This document shows positions 11,532 through 23,392 of a DNA stretch of 64,000 bases, in pieces. This DNA comes from Polytrichum commune. Taxonomy: Eukaryota; Streptophyta; Polytrichopsida; Polytrichales; Polytrichaceae. The notes below the pieces were generated by a model. It was given only the letters and a program-made list of their open reading frames with translations. It did no database searches and had not been told where the DNA came from. Where the stretch lies: assembly GCA_950295325.1 (NCBI GenBank), contig OX485806.1, positions 6,014,001-6,078,000 of the forward strand, written 5' to 3'. The translations under genes and the position numbers were made by a program. Numbering within the stretch: position 1 is the first letter of the stretch; the number at the start of each line of letters is the position of its first letter.

Positions 11532-13201
11532 CTAGCGAACCATCGGTAACGACGACCAACATCGCGCGCCGGATTTGTCCGTCGTCACTTTGGGGTGATC
11601 CTCCCGGAACGTGCCTGCGAGCCGATCCCACCACGTGAAGTAGAGAGACCTGTTGAAGCGCGGGTCCAAGTGATGGATGTAGTGGTGCTTTGGCCTCTGC
11701 GCGAGCGGCGTGAGGAGCACCCCAAGCGACGCGGGGGTGGTGACCCACAACGGGAGCTTGTAGCCGCAATGGCCCATGAGGTCCACATTCGTCATCGTCC
11801 ACAACAGGTAGAGCACGTCGACGGGATTCCACGCCGGGCGGTGGTAAATGTATGCGACGACCCCGGCGTAGAACACAAAGAACGTGAGCACGAGGTCAAA
11901 GGAATCGCCGTAGGCCGTGCTGAAGACGGTGAGGTCGCCGAATGTCGAGTGGTGCCACTGGTGGATTTGGGTGTACAGGCTCTTGAAGCAGTGCAACAGG
12001 GTGTGGACGGCAAAGAAGTAGGCGTCGTGGAGCACCATGACAGTCCACGTGAACTGGAAACTCCCCAAAATGTCACCCGAAAATTGACATCTGCTCATAA
12101 ACCCATGTCTACAGACAGAGAAGAAAAAGGAAAAAAAAGTATATGAATATTATTAATATACTACATACTTTTGCAAATGTGACATGTATTCATGAAAAAG
12201 ACTCAGGTACAATATTTTTAATAGATCATGCATCCACATCACTGCCATTCAGCCTTACAGGAGCCCCCACAGAAATATGCCACTTGATATCCCTCAACAT
12301 GGCAAGACGTGCTCTATCTGGAAAGTATGTTCTTCCTTTAGAAATAAATGGCCAGTGACTGACATGGTTATGGTGGCTCATATGTAAGACTCATGCTAGC
12401 TGTTTTGCAAGCATATACAGAGACTTATGTTGAATGCCCCAAGTCCCCCAAAAGTAACTAGCAGTGTACAGTGCATATAGAAATTAGCGGTGTGATGAAT
12501 CTAGTCAGTAAAGTGATGGGCCGAGAATAAAACCTAGGAAATTGTAGAAGGTTGACATATATGGATTCCAGCTTCCAAGGGTTGCGGATTCGAAGGCCAG
12601 AAGGAGTTATGCAACTAACCAATGACAATAGAATTCTATCATGAATCGTGGGTTGCCATAGTCGAGTCACCTATTGAACCTCATTCTTGCAAATTGACAT
12701 GATATGTTCGGTTTCCGGATCTCATGAACACAAGCAAGCTGCTTAGAGCACTGCCTTGAACATTTAGTTCCACTGCATACAGAGGGAGACTGAACAAAGT
12801 TCTCATATGCCAATGGTAATCTTTAGGTTCCGGAAGAACATGCCAATTATCTTGTGATGAAATCAAGCAATGGGATGGAGAGTGAAGATAGTGTGGTGTC
12901 GGTACCTATAGGCGAAGATGAAGGCGGTGATAGGTATGGGTCCAATGGCCACAGCCCAGAAGCTTTCCTTCCTGTAGAACGTGATGGTGACAGGGAGGGA
13001 GGGTGCCAGCCTCTGTATATGCCCTCGCTGGTGCAAATACTCTAGAAACTGGTACCACAAGTGCTCGAACAATGCATGCATCCCCGCGACTCCACACCCG
13101 CCCAGGACGCCCATCACCGTGTACAGGAGCAGGTTATAGCGCACATCCACCATATTATTAATACTCCCACCACACCCAGGATTCAATTCAACTGCCACCA
13201 T
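11532..13201 (-). CDS. Fatty-acid hydroxylase / sterol desaturase superfamily protein
   Basis: Proposed exons: 13201-12906, 12358-12259 and about 12053-11532, giving about 305 aa. Exon 1 encodes a hydrophobic segment (about residues 22-40). Exon 3 holds the di-iron histidine boxes HTLLH, HQWHH and HHYIHH, plus GHCGY and WWDRLAGT, the family signature of ER-membrane oxygenases. The exon 1 donor (phase 2) fits the exon 2 acceptor. Exon 2 (containing RTYFPDRARLAMLRDIKW) ends in phase 0 at GTAAGG. The exon 3 acceptor is uncertain: the stronger pyrimidine-rich site near 12115 is out of phase, while TTTCCAG at 12054 is in phase. Exons 1 and 3 are GC-rich. The substrate (sterol, fatty acid or alkane) cannot be told from sequence; it does not look like the C4-hydroxylase SBH type. 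A broken copy lies just downstream. Confidence 0.8.
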
Positions 13202-13374
13202 TCGTCCATGTGCACATTATGTACTGTAGCTGCCCGGAGACAAATCCATCGGCAATGTGCTCCAATTGGGGTCACCACTAGCACTAGACTTCCAAGCACA
13301 GCAGAAGCTTTGCTCTGTTATGAGTAGCAAAAACCTGTGTCAGGCTTACATATTAACCTTATTCCGTGACAAGT

Positions 13375-13387
13375 GTCTCATTCAATT

Positions 13388-13422
<35 letters not shown>

Positions 13423-13715
13423 GCAAGAGATTGAATCCTTGCAATCAATGTGCATCACCAATTTGAACTGCAAGTGAACTGTCTCTCGTTCAGTTTGCTA
13501 CGTATCTCTCTCAATCTCTCCTGACGAGAAGCAAAATAAATTCTGCAATTGATGTGCACCACCAATTACATGTACAAGTCTACGCCCGAGCATGAAGAAG
13601 TGTGTTTCATTCAGTTAGCTCTCTCTGTCTCTCTCTCTCCCTCTCTTGACTAGCAACAAACTGAAACGCTGCAACCAATGTGCGTCACGAATTCCACGTG
13701 CATGGAGCCAGACAG
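13375..13715. repeat. Three imperfect tandem repeats of about 115 bp with CT-rich cores
   Basis: Each unit has a (TC)n run, then GA(G/A)...TGCAA(T/C)(C/T)(A/G)ATGTGC(A/G)(T/C)CAC(C/G)AATT. Units start near 13380, 13495 and 13612. They lie 180-510 bp upstream of the desaturase start codon, so they probably sit in its promoter or leader. Confidence 0.75.
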
Positions 13716-13719
13716 CTTC

Positions 13720-14580
13720 TTCACGACAAATGGCGGCGATGGGAAGTACTTAGAGTGGCAGTGGTCCAAAACTGGCAGTTTGAACTAGTTAGGCGTACGT
13801 CTAATCAACACAGAGCTCGAGGACGGAGCTTACAAAACAACATGCAAAACTTGGACACATGGGAGACGCATGGAGCTCCCAAGAGAGAAAAAAATGAGCG
13901 ATTGATTCAGTCTTGCAGGAGAACTTGCAAACTAAGAAAGACACTACTGGTGAAGACTGCATCGATATGTGCACACAAGGAGGAGGGCCCTGAAAGTTGC
14001 CTCTGAACTTGCGTCCAGAATCTAGGAAGGGTGTAGATGGCACCAGTACTACTTGAATGTACGTGCACTAAATATGATATTAAAACCCCCCTTCCCACTT
14101 GACTTTAGCTAAGCCTAAAAGTTGGTTCTAAAAGCACGGCCTTCACACCATCGACACTATCTAGTCCCAAGCCTAGTTGGCAAATGATGTGGCATGGTTT
14201 TAAAGTGGAGGTTTTAAAAGCCTCAAGCACGGACCTTCCCATCGGTACGTAGACGTGAGCAAGGATGTAGGAGCCTTAAAAGTATCGCCTCCCACCCTTG
14301 TGATTGGTTGTTTTTAGTCTGAGCTATGAGGGGACGAGGAGCTCCATCAACAAAAACTGATGGTAAGATAGATAAGTAGTAAGGCATTTGGGGATGGGAA
14401 AAAAACTATCCAACATTCATTGTTTGGTAGATAGAACAATGAACATGTATGAAAACTACTCAACTAAAACTTACTCGACAATCTTCTGGAGCAAGTTCTT
14501 GTAGGTGCATTGGGATAGAAAGATGCCTTCGTTATAACCGAGAGAGCTTTACCCGGTTTCTAGAGAAGACTTTCGTTATT
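13720..14580. other. Intergenic, no gene recognised
   Basis: Upstream flank of the desaturase gene; short overlapping frames on both strands show no family motif. Confidence 0.5.
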
Positions 14581-14589
14581 TGGTAAAGT

Positions 14590-14985
14590 TAGGTGGAAAG
14601 GGGGCATTAGTGTAATACGGTATTTTATGTCACTATGGTAACTTTTCGGATGACACTTCTTATGAATAAGTGAACAAATATTGTCATGGATAATGGATGG
14701 GTTCATCCATTGGCCAAAACTCTACCTTCTCTTGTCACCAACTTGTGATGAAATATTATCATGGATGATTGAAATTTGAATGAAAAATCACTTGGTAAGT
14801 GATAGTAATTACAACATTGTAAATCTATAATCCCCCCCAAAAAATTACAAGGAGTGACAAATAACGTTGGATTAACATTCAGTGTTGGTGGCACTACCGC
14901 AGTTTACAATTAGTATTGAGCAAGACAATTAGAATTGGTGACCCTAAATATCATATTTAGTGTAGTTATAAATATTAAAAAAAAA
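14590..14985 (-). repeat. Dispersed repeat family B, inverted copy
   Basis: Blocks such as AATATTGTCATGGATAATGG, GACAAATAACGTTGGATT-like and GAGCAAGACAATTAGAATTG, then CTAAATATCATATTTAGTGT, occur in reverse order and complement at 53870-54210, 54650-54990 and 56090-56250. Confidence 0.7.
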
Positions 14986-16095
14986 GTCTTGCACATGCAA
15001 TTTTATACATAGTGTTGCCCAAATCATGCTTAAATATGTGCCATTATCAGTTGCTCGTCCAAGCGGAGGACACTTCCTAGAATGAGTCTATTGAGTTTTC
15101 TATCCACGCAGAAGACATTTAATCCATAGTATGTAGATTTGAGGTCATAATTTTTGTGCGTTACCATTTGAAAGGGTCTTTGTTATTTTAAAATGAAACT
15201 TAAACTAGCGTGATATTTTTAGTATGCTTATTTTATAATATTATAGGTAATGCCTTCTACTTTCACAAGTATCCATACACATTCAAACTAATTAAGCATG
15301 ATCAAATGGAATAGAGCATATTAAGCGTAATCAAACTTGACGAACCTAATTTAGCCAAATTGAATGAAAAAAATCCTTACCAAACCCATTAAGCCTGATT
15401 ATTCAAGTTTTCAATAGGGATCATAATAAAATTATGATTTTTTTGGGGGGGGGGGGAGGCTACCCGTGGGTGCCAGATCACGGGCCCCGGCCCCTATCCA
15501 CCTCCCCTTGAAAGTTTGTAGGGGGGGACTTAACATCCCTTGTATACTACTTACTATAGTTTGCATACATGGCTAGCTAAACTCAAGTATCATGCATGCA
15601 ATATATACATAGTGTTGCACAAATTGCACTTAAATAAGTACCATAACCAATTGCTCATTGAAAGTGGAGGACACTTCTAAGACATATTTTGTGCTTTCCT
15701 ATCCATGTTAAGGACAATTCATCTATAATCTATATTTTACATTCATGAGCAGACCCAATTATGACCGATGATTAGCTCAAGGAGATGGATGACTCACCGA
15801 CACCCAAGGGGATGGAGTACTACTTACTAGGTGCGTTGTATGCATGTATGGCTAGCTTTCGAGTCTCACACATGTAGTTTATACATTGTGTTGCACAAAT
15901 TGCACTCCAATAGGCACCATAATTGGTTGCTCATCGAAGTGGAAGACGCTCCCAACAACTCTTTTGCACTTTTCTATCCACGTAAAGGGCATTCCATCCA
16001 CAATCTATAGTTTACATCCATGAACATGATCAAATATGATCAATGATCAGCTCAAGGAGATGGAATCATGACTCACCACTTCTAGAGCTCATCAT
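14985..16095. repeat. Repeat family D, three imperfect copies
   Basis: Three units share a cassette of CATAGTGTTGC(C/A)C(A)AAAT, GTACCATAA-like and TTGCTC..GTGGA(G/A)GACACTTC, then CTATCCA(T/C)G and ATCTATA. They lie at about 14985-15160, 15590-15790 and 15860-16090. A further copy sits at about 19400-19620, upstream of the MRG gene. Confidence 0.7.
15445..15456. repeat. Homopolymeric G tract (12 G) beside a GC-rich stretch
   Basis: A run of 12 G is followed by GGGGCCCCGG-like sequence and a second G7 at about 15521-15527, in otherwise AT-rich DNA. Confidence 0.9.
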
Positions 16096-16259
16096 CCACT
16101 ATCCTCTTGATGGCTATGTAGTCCATAATTGATCACGTGTCCAAAAGCTAATCCAAGTGACATGTTAGGCAATTTGAGGTTATGTACCAATAATAAAAAG
16201 ATATAGCACTATGTAATTCCAAATAGTAAGTGACACTAAATATCATAAATATTTTGTAT

Positions 16260-19200
16260 AGTGAGTGTGTGTATAGTTGACGTTCACATCATTCAAGCTT
16301 ACATTGCTCGGACTTCAGGGCGATCAATTCCTTGTAAAGTCATAAAATACATGCAAAAAAAGTATCTATTGGGGGTGCTATGGAGCAATCAATGTATGTA
16401 TATTTAGGAAACAGTTCATTAATTTGATGAATAAAGTTTCATAAATCATAGGACACTGCATATAAGGTTTACTATGTTTTACTTCATATCTATTTTTACT
16501 TTCTTCATTAAAGAGTTCTATATATTCTTATATTTTCAGCTTTTTTTTTGTAACTCCTCAAAAATTTGCTTGCATGGTTTCAGTGTTTGCTTTTTAAAAG
16601 GATGTCCTTAATTTACCTCTTAGGATATGTTAAGAAAGAAAAACTTAACCTTCAATGTAACCAAAAGAAGGAAATCATTTGTATATGAAAACCTTAAAAA
16701 GATCGCGAAATGCAAGAACCGACATGCACATTTTCATTAGAATGTGTTAAAAGTAGGGTAAACGTTGATGGGCTTCAAAGGGGGGAAATGAAGGACTTGC
16801 AATGAGGACTTTGTGGAGGGAAAATCAAGAGAAGGGAGGAAGAACAACTTATGAGGGATTGGGTATCATGATAATGAACACATAATCTAAGATATTGTGC
16901 ACCTAAGGGTTTATTCCACAAGTGATTGATGTAAAAACATGAAGATTCGGGATGGGGGAGGGCACACCATGCTCAACGGCACAACTAGTTAATGAGGAAT
17001 GGCCCCATGGATGCCACAAACACATATTTCAGTAAAATTGGACTAAATCTAAGTCTAGGATTATAACATGCTAAATTTTACCATAGGATCATATTTTAGA
17101 ATTGCATGGTAAGACCCTCCGATAGTATATGCATACTTGATTATGATAATATTATAGGAGTTGTGTACTTGACCATGTTTGCGCCCACCATGCAAGGTAT
17201 ATTACCTACCGTACCTTCCTAAGTCCAAATGGACCTCAAAACTATCATAATAATTATAATTATTTGACAATGTTGTTTTGGAGGACATATGATATCGTTT
17301 CTAAAAACATTTGAAACTTGTACCGTACTTAACATTACTAAGGGCCGGTTTACACCATGGACCACAAAATCGGACCATGAAAAATGGCCTTAAAATATGT
17401 CTTTTGAGGACCTCGAACTCCATGATCGCTTTGACATTTTTTCCTTGGTGTATACTGAAGTGGTCCCATGACAAGTTCAACAGCCAATCACAAATTTTAC
17501 AGGGCTTTGGGACAACCTCATTGGCACATATGATGCCATATCCTAGATTGTTTCTCAACTCAAAGGTGATTTTGAGATGAAAAATCATGGAGAAACCGAC
17601 TCTTGTCTTGGTCTACAAGTTGAACATCTTGCAATGTGCATTTTCCTACATCATAGTTTGTACACTTGAAAGATGCTCAAACAATTCTTCGTGGATGGGC
17701 TCACCCACTAAGTTCATCGATGGATATATAATCGTTGGACCTAAACAAACATGAGTTTTGACCATGTGATGTGGGGGATACATGTTTGGGACCCGAGACT
17801 CCATATTTGGCAACAATAGGTACATTTATGTATTTGGACTTTGGTAAGATGTGAAGTATATTAAGTATTTTGATAACCTAGCATACTTATATACCAAGTC
17901 ATTACCAACCACTAGGCATAGACAAATTATTTAAGGAATAGAGATGTAGAGGTTTTCATTCCTATGAAACATGTAAACAATCATGTCTAGACCCTTCCAC
18001 TTTTTTTTCCTTCACCAAGGATTTTACCTTAATTATGAGGATTTTTATCATGATAAGGTTTACAACGAGTGGAGTTTAAACAAGGCTCAAAGTGCCTAGG
18101 GGGAGTGTTAAGACATCCACCCATCCATCCACTCACAACTACAAATCTCTCTCTCTCTCGTTATTGATCAATGCCATGATATTAAAAACCTTTTGGTTAT
18201 AAACTTGCACATTAATCAACTAACAATTGTCTTCTTTATAAATGGATGGCAATACACTCAAGAGATCTTACATGTACATACATGGAAAACGGTCATAATT
18301 TCCATAATAGATATGTAACGAGGATGTAGATGAATGGAGCAAAGTAACCATACTTACAGCTATGACCCACGTGTGTAACTCATGGTAAAAAGTAGGGTTT
18401 GGAAAAAGTTACCATAAGTAAGAACTCCAATATAAACCCCTAACCCTAAAAGAAGCCTTTCTTTTACCATTCATGCAAGCGTAAGGTGGGGTGACTCTGT
18501 GCATACTCACTAGAATAGTAGATACGTGTGGAAAGTGAGAGAAACTAGGACTAATCAATCACCAAGAGGAGTATTTTACTTGGAGTAACCTAGTCATGGC
18601 CAAAGATCAGATTTGAACACCCATATGTCATTTTTGCAATGAGTGTTATAATTTGAAATATTGCAAAGCATTTGATGTTGTTTATATGTGTGCGACATGG
18701 ATAACAACTGGGTCTTGTTGTTATTTACCTCATGTACGTAAGTAATCCTCAAATGTTTGTTGGTTGGTTACATGGGCACATGTGAGGCAGACCCTTCACA
18801 CTTTCAATACAATGATGTATTGTGATTATGATATTTTATGCACATCTATTGGTTGAAGTTACTAGGAACATTTCCATGGTAAGTACTCCATACATGTGGT
18901 GGATTAGATATATGTACTTTGTGGTAAAGCAAGAAGATAGGTGATTAAACTTCCAAGGTATGGGGCAGTCAAACTCAAACATTTGTTGTTGGATACCATT
19001 TTATAGTAGAAACCCTAAGTAAGGTACATAGTCTTGCAAAGCATAGTAGGGTATAGCACAAAATGTCCAGGTTGTATAACACATAGATACACATGATTGC
19101 AAACAACTCTATTATGCAAAATGCTATTGTGTTACCAAGTAGGAAAATGCAAAGGATATAGAAAGAGTCTTGTGGAAATTCCCACCCACCCGCCCTTGTA

Positions 19201-19395
19201 TTACAATGAGTAAGATGTTGAAGGATTTGGCCTCTGAAATGAGGAAGTTCAAACTTTGTACAAATTTGAAAAGTCAGCTCTCTTTCTATATATATATATA
19301 TATATATAACACATGATTCGCATGCTACATACTAGATGTTGTACCCAAAGAACCTTGTTACAACATGTAGTAGGGCGACACATGTGTAATATTTA
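16260..19395. other. Intergenic, no gene recognised
   Basis: No reading frame with supportable homology. The strand-overlapping frames at about 17301-17588 lack family motifs. An (AT)n run lies at about 19286-19308, and CATCCACCCATCCATCC near 18118. Confidence 0.5.
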
Positions 19396-19624
19396 GTGGC
19401 ACATCAATGAAATTTGAGATGGTGAGTGCTATAGTCTTGTTTAACTATCTTTGCTCTCCCGCTCTCTTTAACCGATCATTCTTCCAGGTGGAAGATACTT
19501 CCAACCACTCTCTTGCGTTTTTCTATCCACACATAAGGCATTTCATTTTTAGCCTATATTTAGCATCCATGAACTTACCAATTATGTCCTATAACAGATG
19601 AGAGTTACAAATGTCTCACTTTTA

Positions 19625-19844
19625 TTGCAACTCATCATCCACTCTCTTCTCATCAGATTACGTCGTCCGTAATCTGACACTAATCCCTCTCTCTTCCTCT
19701 TTCGCTTCGTTAAACACATCGATTGCTCCTCTTCGTGAAGTGTCACCCTCATTCCGAGGCTTTTTTTTGTTTCAAACTGCTCCACTTCCAACTTCCAAGC
19801 ATGCATGGAGCTTCATTTATCCACGTCGAGTGTACTCTCATTGT
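19625..19844 (+). repeat. Older copy of the MRG gene leader
   Basis: This aligns with 20320-20580: CCTCTCTTCTC-type start, AATCTGACACT, a CT-rich middle, then AGCTTCATTTA(T/C)..CACGTCGAG..TGTACTCTC. A MITE immediately follows this copy. Confidence 0.6.
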
Positions 19845-20192
19845 ACATCCCAAGTTCCACTCACGTTAGCAAGTCCCAACATGGAGATAAAGTCCCAACT
19901 TTTGAGCCTCAAGAAACCATTACAATATGGTTAAAGTCGGATCTTGACTATTTAATGCAAAAATATTCACAGAACTTGTGTTGAGAAGTGGGTCAAGTTT
20001 TTACTCGACCCAATTTTCAGCACAAGTCCCAAGCCTTGCCTCCACAAAGTGTTGTCATGTAGGCACCCATTGCATACTTGGGACTTGGGACCTGTGTGAA
20101 GTCATGGATCCTAACTTCCATGCTCTAAACGGCTAGGATTGCACGGATTGGCCTCAAGTGACTTGGGACTTGGGATCCCCTATGAACGGCCG
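19845..20192. mobile_element. MITE family C, copy 1
   Basis: It shares ordered blocks with 27398-27870: CATCCCAAGTTCCACT, CAACATGGAGA(T/C)AAAGTCCCAA, GCCTCAAGAAACCATTA, CATGTAGGCA(C/T)CCAT and GCACGGATTGGCCTCAAGTG. It ends ACTTGGGATCCCCTATGAAC. Its ends are more decayed than copy 2. Confidence 0.75.
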
Positions 20193-20299
20193 TAGGTACA
20201 GACTCACCTAGGTTCCATACCTCGTTCTCTACAGAGCTACGATAACCATTCATCCCCCGAACAAGGTCGTCTTTATCATCCATCCACCCATCCATCCAT

Positions 20300-20580
20300 C
20301 CATTCATTCACAATCGCAAATTGCTCTCTCTCCCGCCTCTTCCTCTCTTCTCGCACGATTCGCGAGCTGCGATCTTGCTGAATCTGACACTCGCAAACTC
20401 ACTCCACCCTCGCACTCTCGTAAATCAACGCCAGCACCAAACTCTGCCTCTTCCCCTTCCGCTTCATTTGATCCCTCGATCGCCCATTTCGGTGAAGGAT
20501 AGGGCGAGTTCTGGGGCTTTGTACTCCACTGCACGAAAGCTTCATTTACTTCACGTCGAGTGAGTGTACTCTCTCTGCTG
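20300..20580 (+). promoter_or_regulatory. Probable 5' leader region of the MRG gene
   Basis: A CT-rich, CpG-containing stretch typical of plant 5' untranslated exons. A candidate donor TCGA|GTGAGT lies near 20557, and an acceptor-like GGACAG lies just before the ATG at 21833, so a leader intron of about 1.25 kb is plausible. TTTTAGGGTTTTAGGGTTTC (telo-box-like) occurs in that intron near 21495. Confidence 0.45.
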
Positions 20581-21832
20581 CAGACTCATCAGATACCTGA
20601 AAGCAGCCGATTCGATTGCACACGTATTATTTCCTACGTGGCACGGGCTCACTGCCACTGGGTTTAAAGTTACACCCCAAGGGTTTCATTGCCCCCTTTA
20701 GACGATAGTAAGTGACTCACTCCTCACCTAGCCCCTCCCTCCTTCATTCGAGCGCATCACAATCAATCGGGAGATACCAAATCACAGTGACATTGGTTTC
20801 TCCGCTGTCATCTTTTCTTTGAGTGACTGTTGGTGTTTCCTTGGAGTGATCGATTTTTTTGGTGATTTTGGTACTAAATTCATATATGTGGCCGATTTGT
20901 GATGATGCTGTCATGGTGACTCATTGTGATGATGCCATTTTGATGCCACCGAGGTATTAGGGTTTTGCAAGTTTGGAAGGTGGGGGTTGGTGCAAGCTTA
21001 CCTTTTCTGTGATCATTTTATGATAAGTTAGGGTGCCGACTGAAATTTTTGAGCTCGAAGAACATGATTATCGAACATGGTGATGATAATGATGATTTGG
21101 TCAACAGTCTGTTTCTAAATAGGAACGCTTGAACGGTTGACATTCCGTCTCTGTTAACTACGACATTCTTATTTGAATAAAAGTGCGAGGATTTTATTTT
21201 ATTTTATTGCTACTCGGTGGCGAGTACTAGTACCGACTGCCACAAGCGTGACAGGGTAATAACTGGCCGTCCCACTTCCCTAGTTGCGATTCAACCTTGT
21301 TGATCTCTGTCAAGTGCCTTTGATGCGAAGTTAGATGTGTTTTCCGGAATGCACACAAATCTCCAGCCTCGCAACTTTGAGGGCAGTAGTGGTGGTGGTC
21401 ATCACTTTGTGGATTGGGCCTTGCAGAGTCGCATCCAATCTTTTCTTTAAGTTAGCTCCTTTTTGACTCAAAGATTCCGACCTTTAGGTTTCTTAGGTTT
21501 TAGGGTTTTAGGGTTTCTAGGTTCCTGTTATGCATTCTTTTCGTCTGCCATGATTGGTTGCCGCAGAGAGCTGGAAACCATAGCAGTGTCCTGTATTTTT
21601 CAGGAGTCTTGAGTCACCGTTCTGTGATGTTTGTCTATGTGCTTTGACATTTGCGCTTGCTTGAACACTTTTTTGGGTTTTTGACTTGGTCTTTGTGTTG
21701 CGTAAGACACTTGGGGTGTTTGGTTTCATTTTTCAGTGTACATCAGTTCCATGTGATTATATGTCTTGTGTAATATATGCCTATTGCAGTTGGTTAAGGT
21801 GTTAACAATATTGATGCTGGACAGTGTGAGAC

Positions 21833-22750
21833 ATGGGAAGTGCATCTGCAGCAGTGAAGGATGAATCAGACGAGAGCGGAGATGAGAAGAAAGAGACTGG
21901 CACGTTCAGGGAAGGCGAGAAAGTGTTGGCCTACCATGGCCCTCTCATCTATGACACGAAGATCCAGAAAGCTGAGTTCCGGAAGAAGGAGTGGAAGTAC
22001 TTTGTGCATTATTTAGGGTGGAGCAAGACTTGGGATGAGTGGGTTGGAGCAGACAGGCTGATGAAGCCGACAGAGGAGAACCTGGAGAAGCAGAAGAAGC
22101 TATTCAAGACTCAGACTGGGGACAACAAGCATTCCAAGGGTCGGGTGCCTGCAGGCAAACAGAAGAGTGCAGCAGAAAAAGAAGAAGTGAAAACCGACAA
22201 CAACAAACCTTCAGGTACGAGAGGGAAAAAGAGGAAATTGGACCCAGTCGTGGAGGCCAAGGACTCAGAGGAGCCAGAGCAGGTTTTAAAAATCTCGTTG
22301 CCTGGTACTTTGAAGAAACAACTTGTTGATGACTGGGAATTCATCACCCAGATGGGGAAGCTTGTCAAGCTGCCACGATCTCCATCTGTTGAAGATATTC
22401 TGAAAAAGTACCTCGACTTCAAATCCAAACGAGATGGTGCAGTGGAGGACTCCTTAAGTGAGGTTTTGAATGGCTTGAAAACGTACTTCGATAAGGCTTT
22501 GCCGGCTATGTTGTTGTATCCTCAGGAAAGAGCTCAATATGCAAGTGCAGTTCCACAGGGAAGCACATCAGGCCCATGTACAATTTATGGGGCGGAACAT
22601 TTGCTTCGTCTGTTTGTGAAACTCTCTGAGCTTCTTGTGTACACAAATATGGAGCAGGAAGCACTGCTGCAGCTACAACAGAAGCTGACGGATTTTTTGA
22701 AGTTTCTCCAACGGAACCAGAGCAGCTTTTTTCTTTCGAGTTATGGTTGA
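21833..22750 (+). CDS. MRG: MRG-family chromatin protein (chromobarrel + MRG domain)
   Basis: A single uninterrupted 305-aa reading frame. An acidic N-terminus is followed by a chromobarrel domain at about residues 26-80, with candidate cage aromatics Y34, Y60, W63, W67 and W70. A basic linker (about 90-150) contains GKKRK, a likely nuclear localisation signal. The MRG domain runs from about 151 (ISLPGTLKKQLVDDW) to the end (LQRNQSSFF). Plant MRG1/MRG2 bind H3K4me3/H3K36me3 and work with histone acetyltransferase complexes and flowering regulators; that role is known for the family and inferred here. Length matches the family. The coding part has no intron, unlike many plant MRG genes, though a leader intron is likely. 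Confidence 0.93.
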   Translation: MGSASAAVKDESDESGDEKKETGTFREGEKVLAYHGPLIYDTKIQKAEFRKKEWKYFVHYLGWSKTWDEWVGADRLMKPTEENLEKQKKLFKTQTGDNKHSKGRVPAGKQKSAAEKEEVKTDNNKPSGTRGKKRKLDPVVEAKDSEEPEQVLKISLPGTLKKQLVDDWEFITQMGKLVKLPRSPSVEDILKKYLDFKSKRDGAVEDSLSEVLNGLKTYFDKALPAMLLYPQERAQYASAVPQGSTSGPCTIYGAEHLLRLFVKLSELLVYTNMEQEALLQLQQKLTDFLKFLQRNQSSFFLSSYG

Positions 22751-23386
22751 GCTACATATGATGGGGCATATAGGTGCTCTTTTGTTCAGCTTTGCGATTG
22801 GCGATGGTGTATTTGTAACCAGATGAAAGGTAGTACCTTGCATTCGTTTTTGTACAGCAACTGAAGTTGATATCGGCAAGTGGCTGCATGTATATTTGTT
22901 CTGCTCCTTTGCAGGCTTCTGATTGTTATGATACTCCATTTTTCTCAAGGGGTTCTTATTTGTTCCAATTGATTCACACCTTCTGCCAGAGTTGTGTGCG
23001 CCTACTTTGTAGGAACACAAGCATACACTAAGGTGCATTTGAAGGTTTGCCTGTACCTCTCTGAAACACCTGTAATGGTTTGGGATAGTGAACTGTTTGT
23101 TGGAAAATTCTGGGCTGCTCCCTACTGTTCAAATGTAGTGGAAGATTTATCCAAGTGCAGGCAATTATTCAGGAATTTTGGCAGTCCGTTTTGGGTGGAT
23201 TGAAATTCAATGCATTTGTTTGCTACTCATTTGCGAGAGGTCACAGATATTTTCACAATAGAGCTTTGGCCTTATTGAGTTTTTGAGACGTTTTTGGTTG
23301 CGCAGTAATAAGTCTTTGTACACATATTAGGGTTACAAACGATTTGTGTTGTTTGCCAACTACCTTGTGCTTTTTGAGTTTGTATC

Positions 23387-23392
23387 AATAAA
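23387..23392 (+). terminator. Candidate polyadenylation signal AATAAA for the MRG gene
   Basis: AATAAA lies about 640 bp after the MRG stop codon, following T-rich sequence; the long 3' untranslated region is inferred. Confidence 0.45.

Noticed and set aside
11595-12146. Long plus-strand frame of 183 codons
   Set aside because: Antisense shadow of the GC-rich last exon of the desaturase; no motif and Arg/Glu/Val-biased composition typical of such shadows.
17301-17588. Overlapping frames of about 90 codons on both strands
   Set aside because: No known motif and no repeat partner in the window; mutual antisense overlap suggests chance.
21490-21522. TTTTAGGG repeats as a telomere
   Set aside because: Only three imperfect units in the leader intron of MRG; a telo-box-like motif, not a telomeric array. 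The same applies to 53733-53750.
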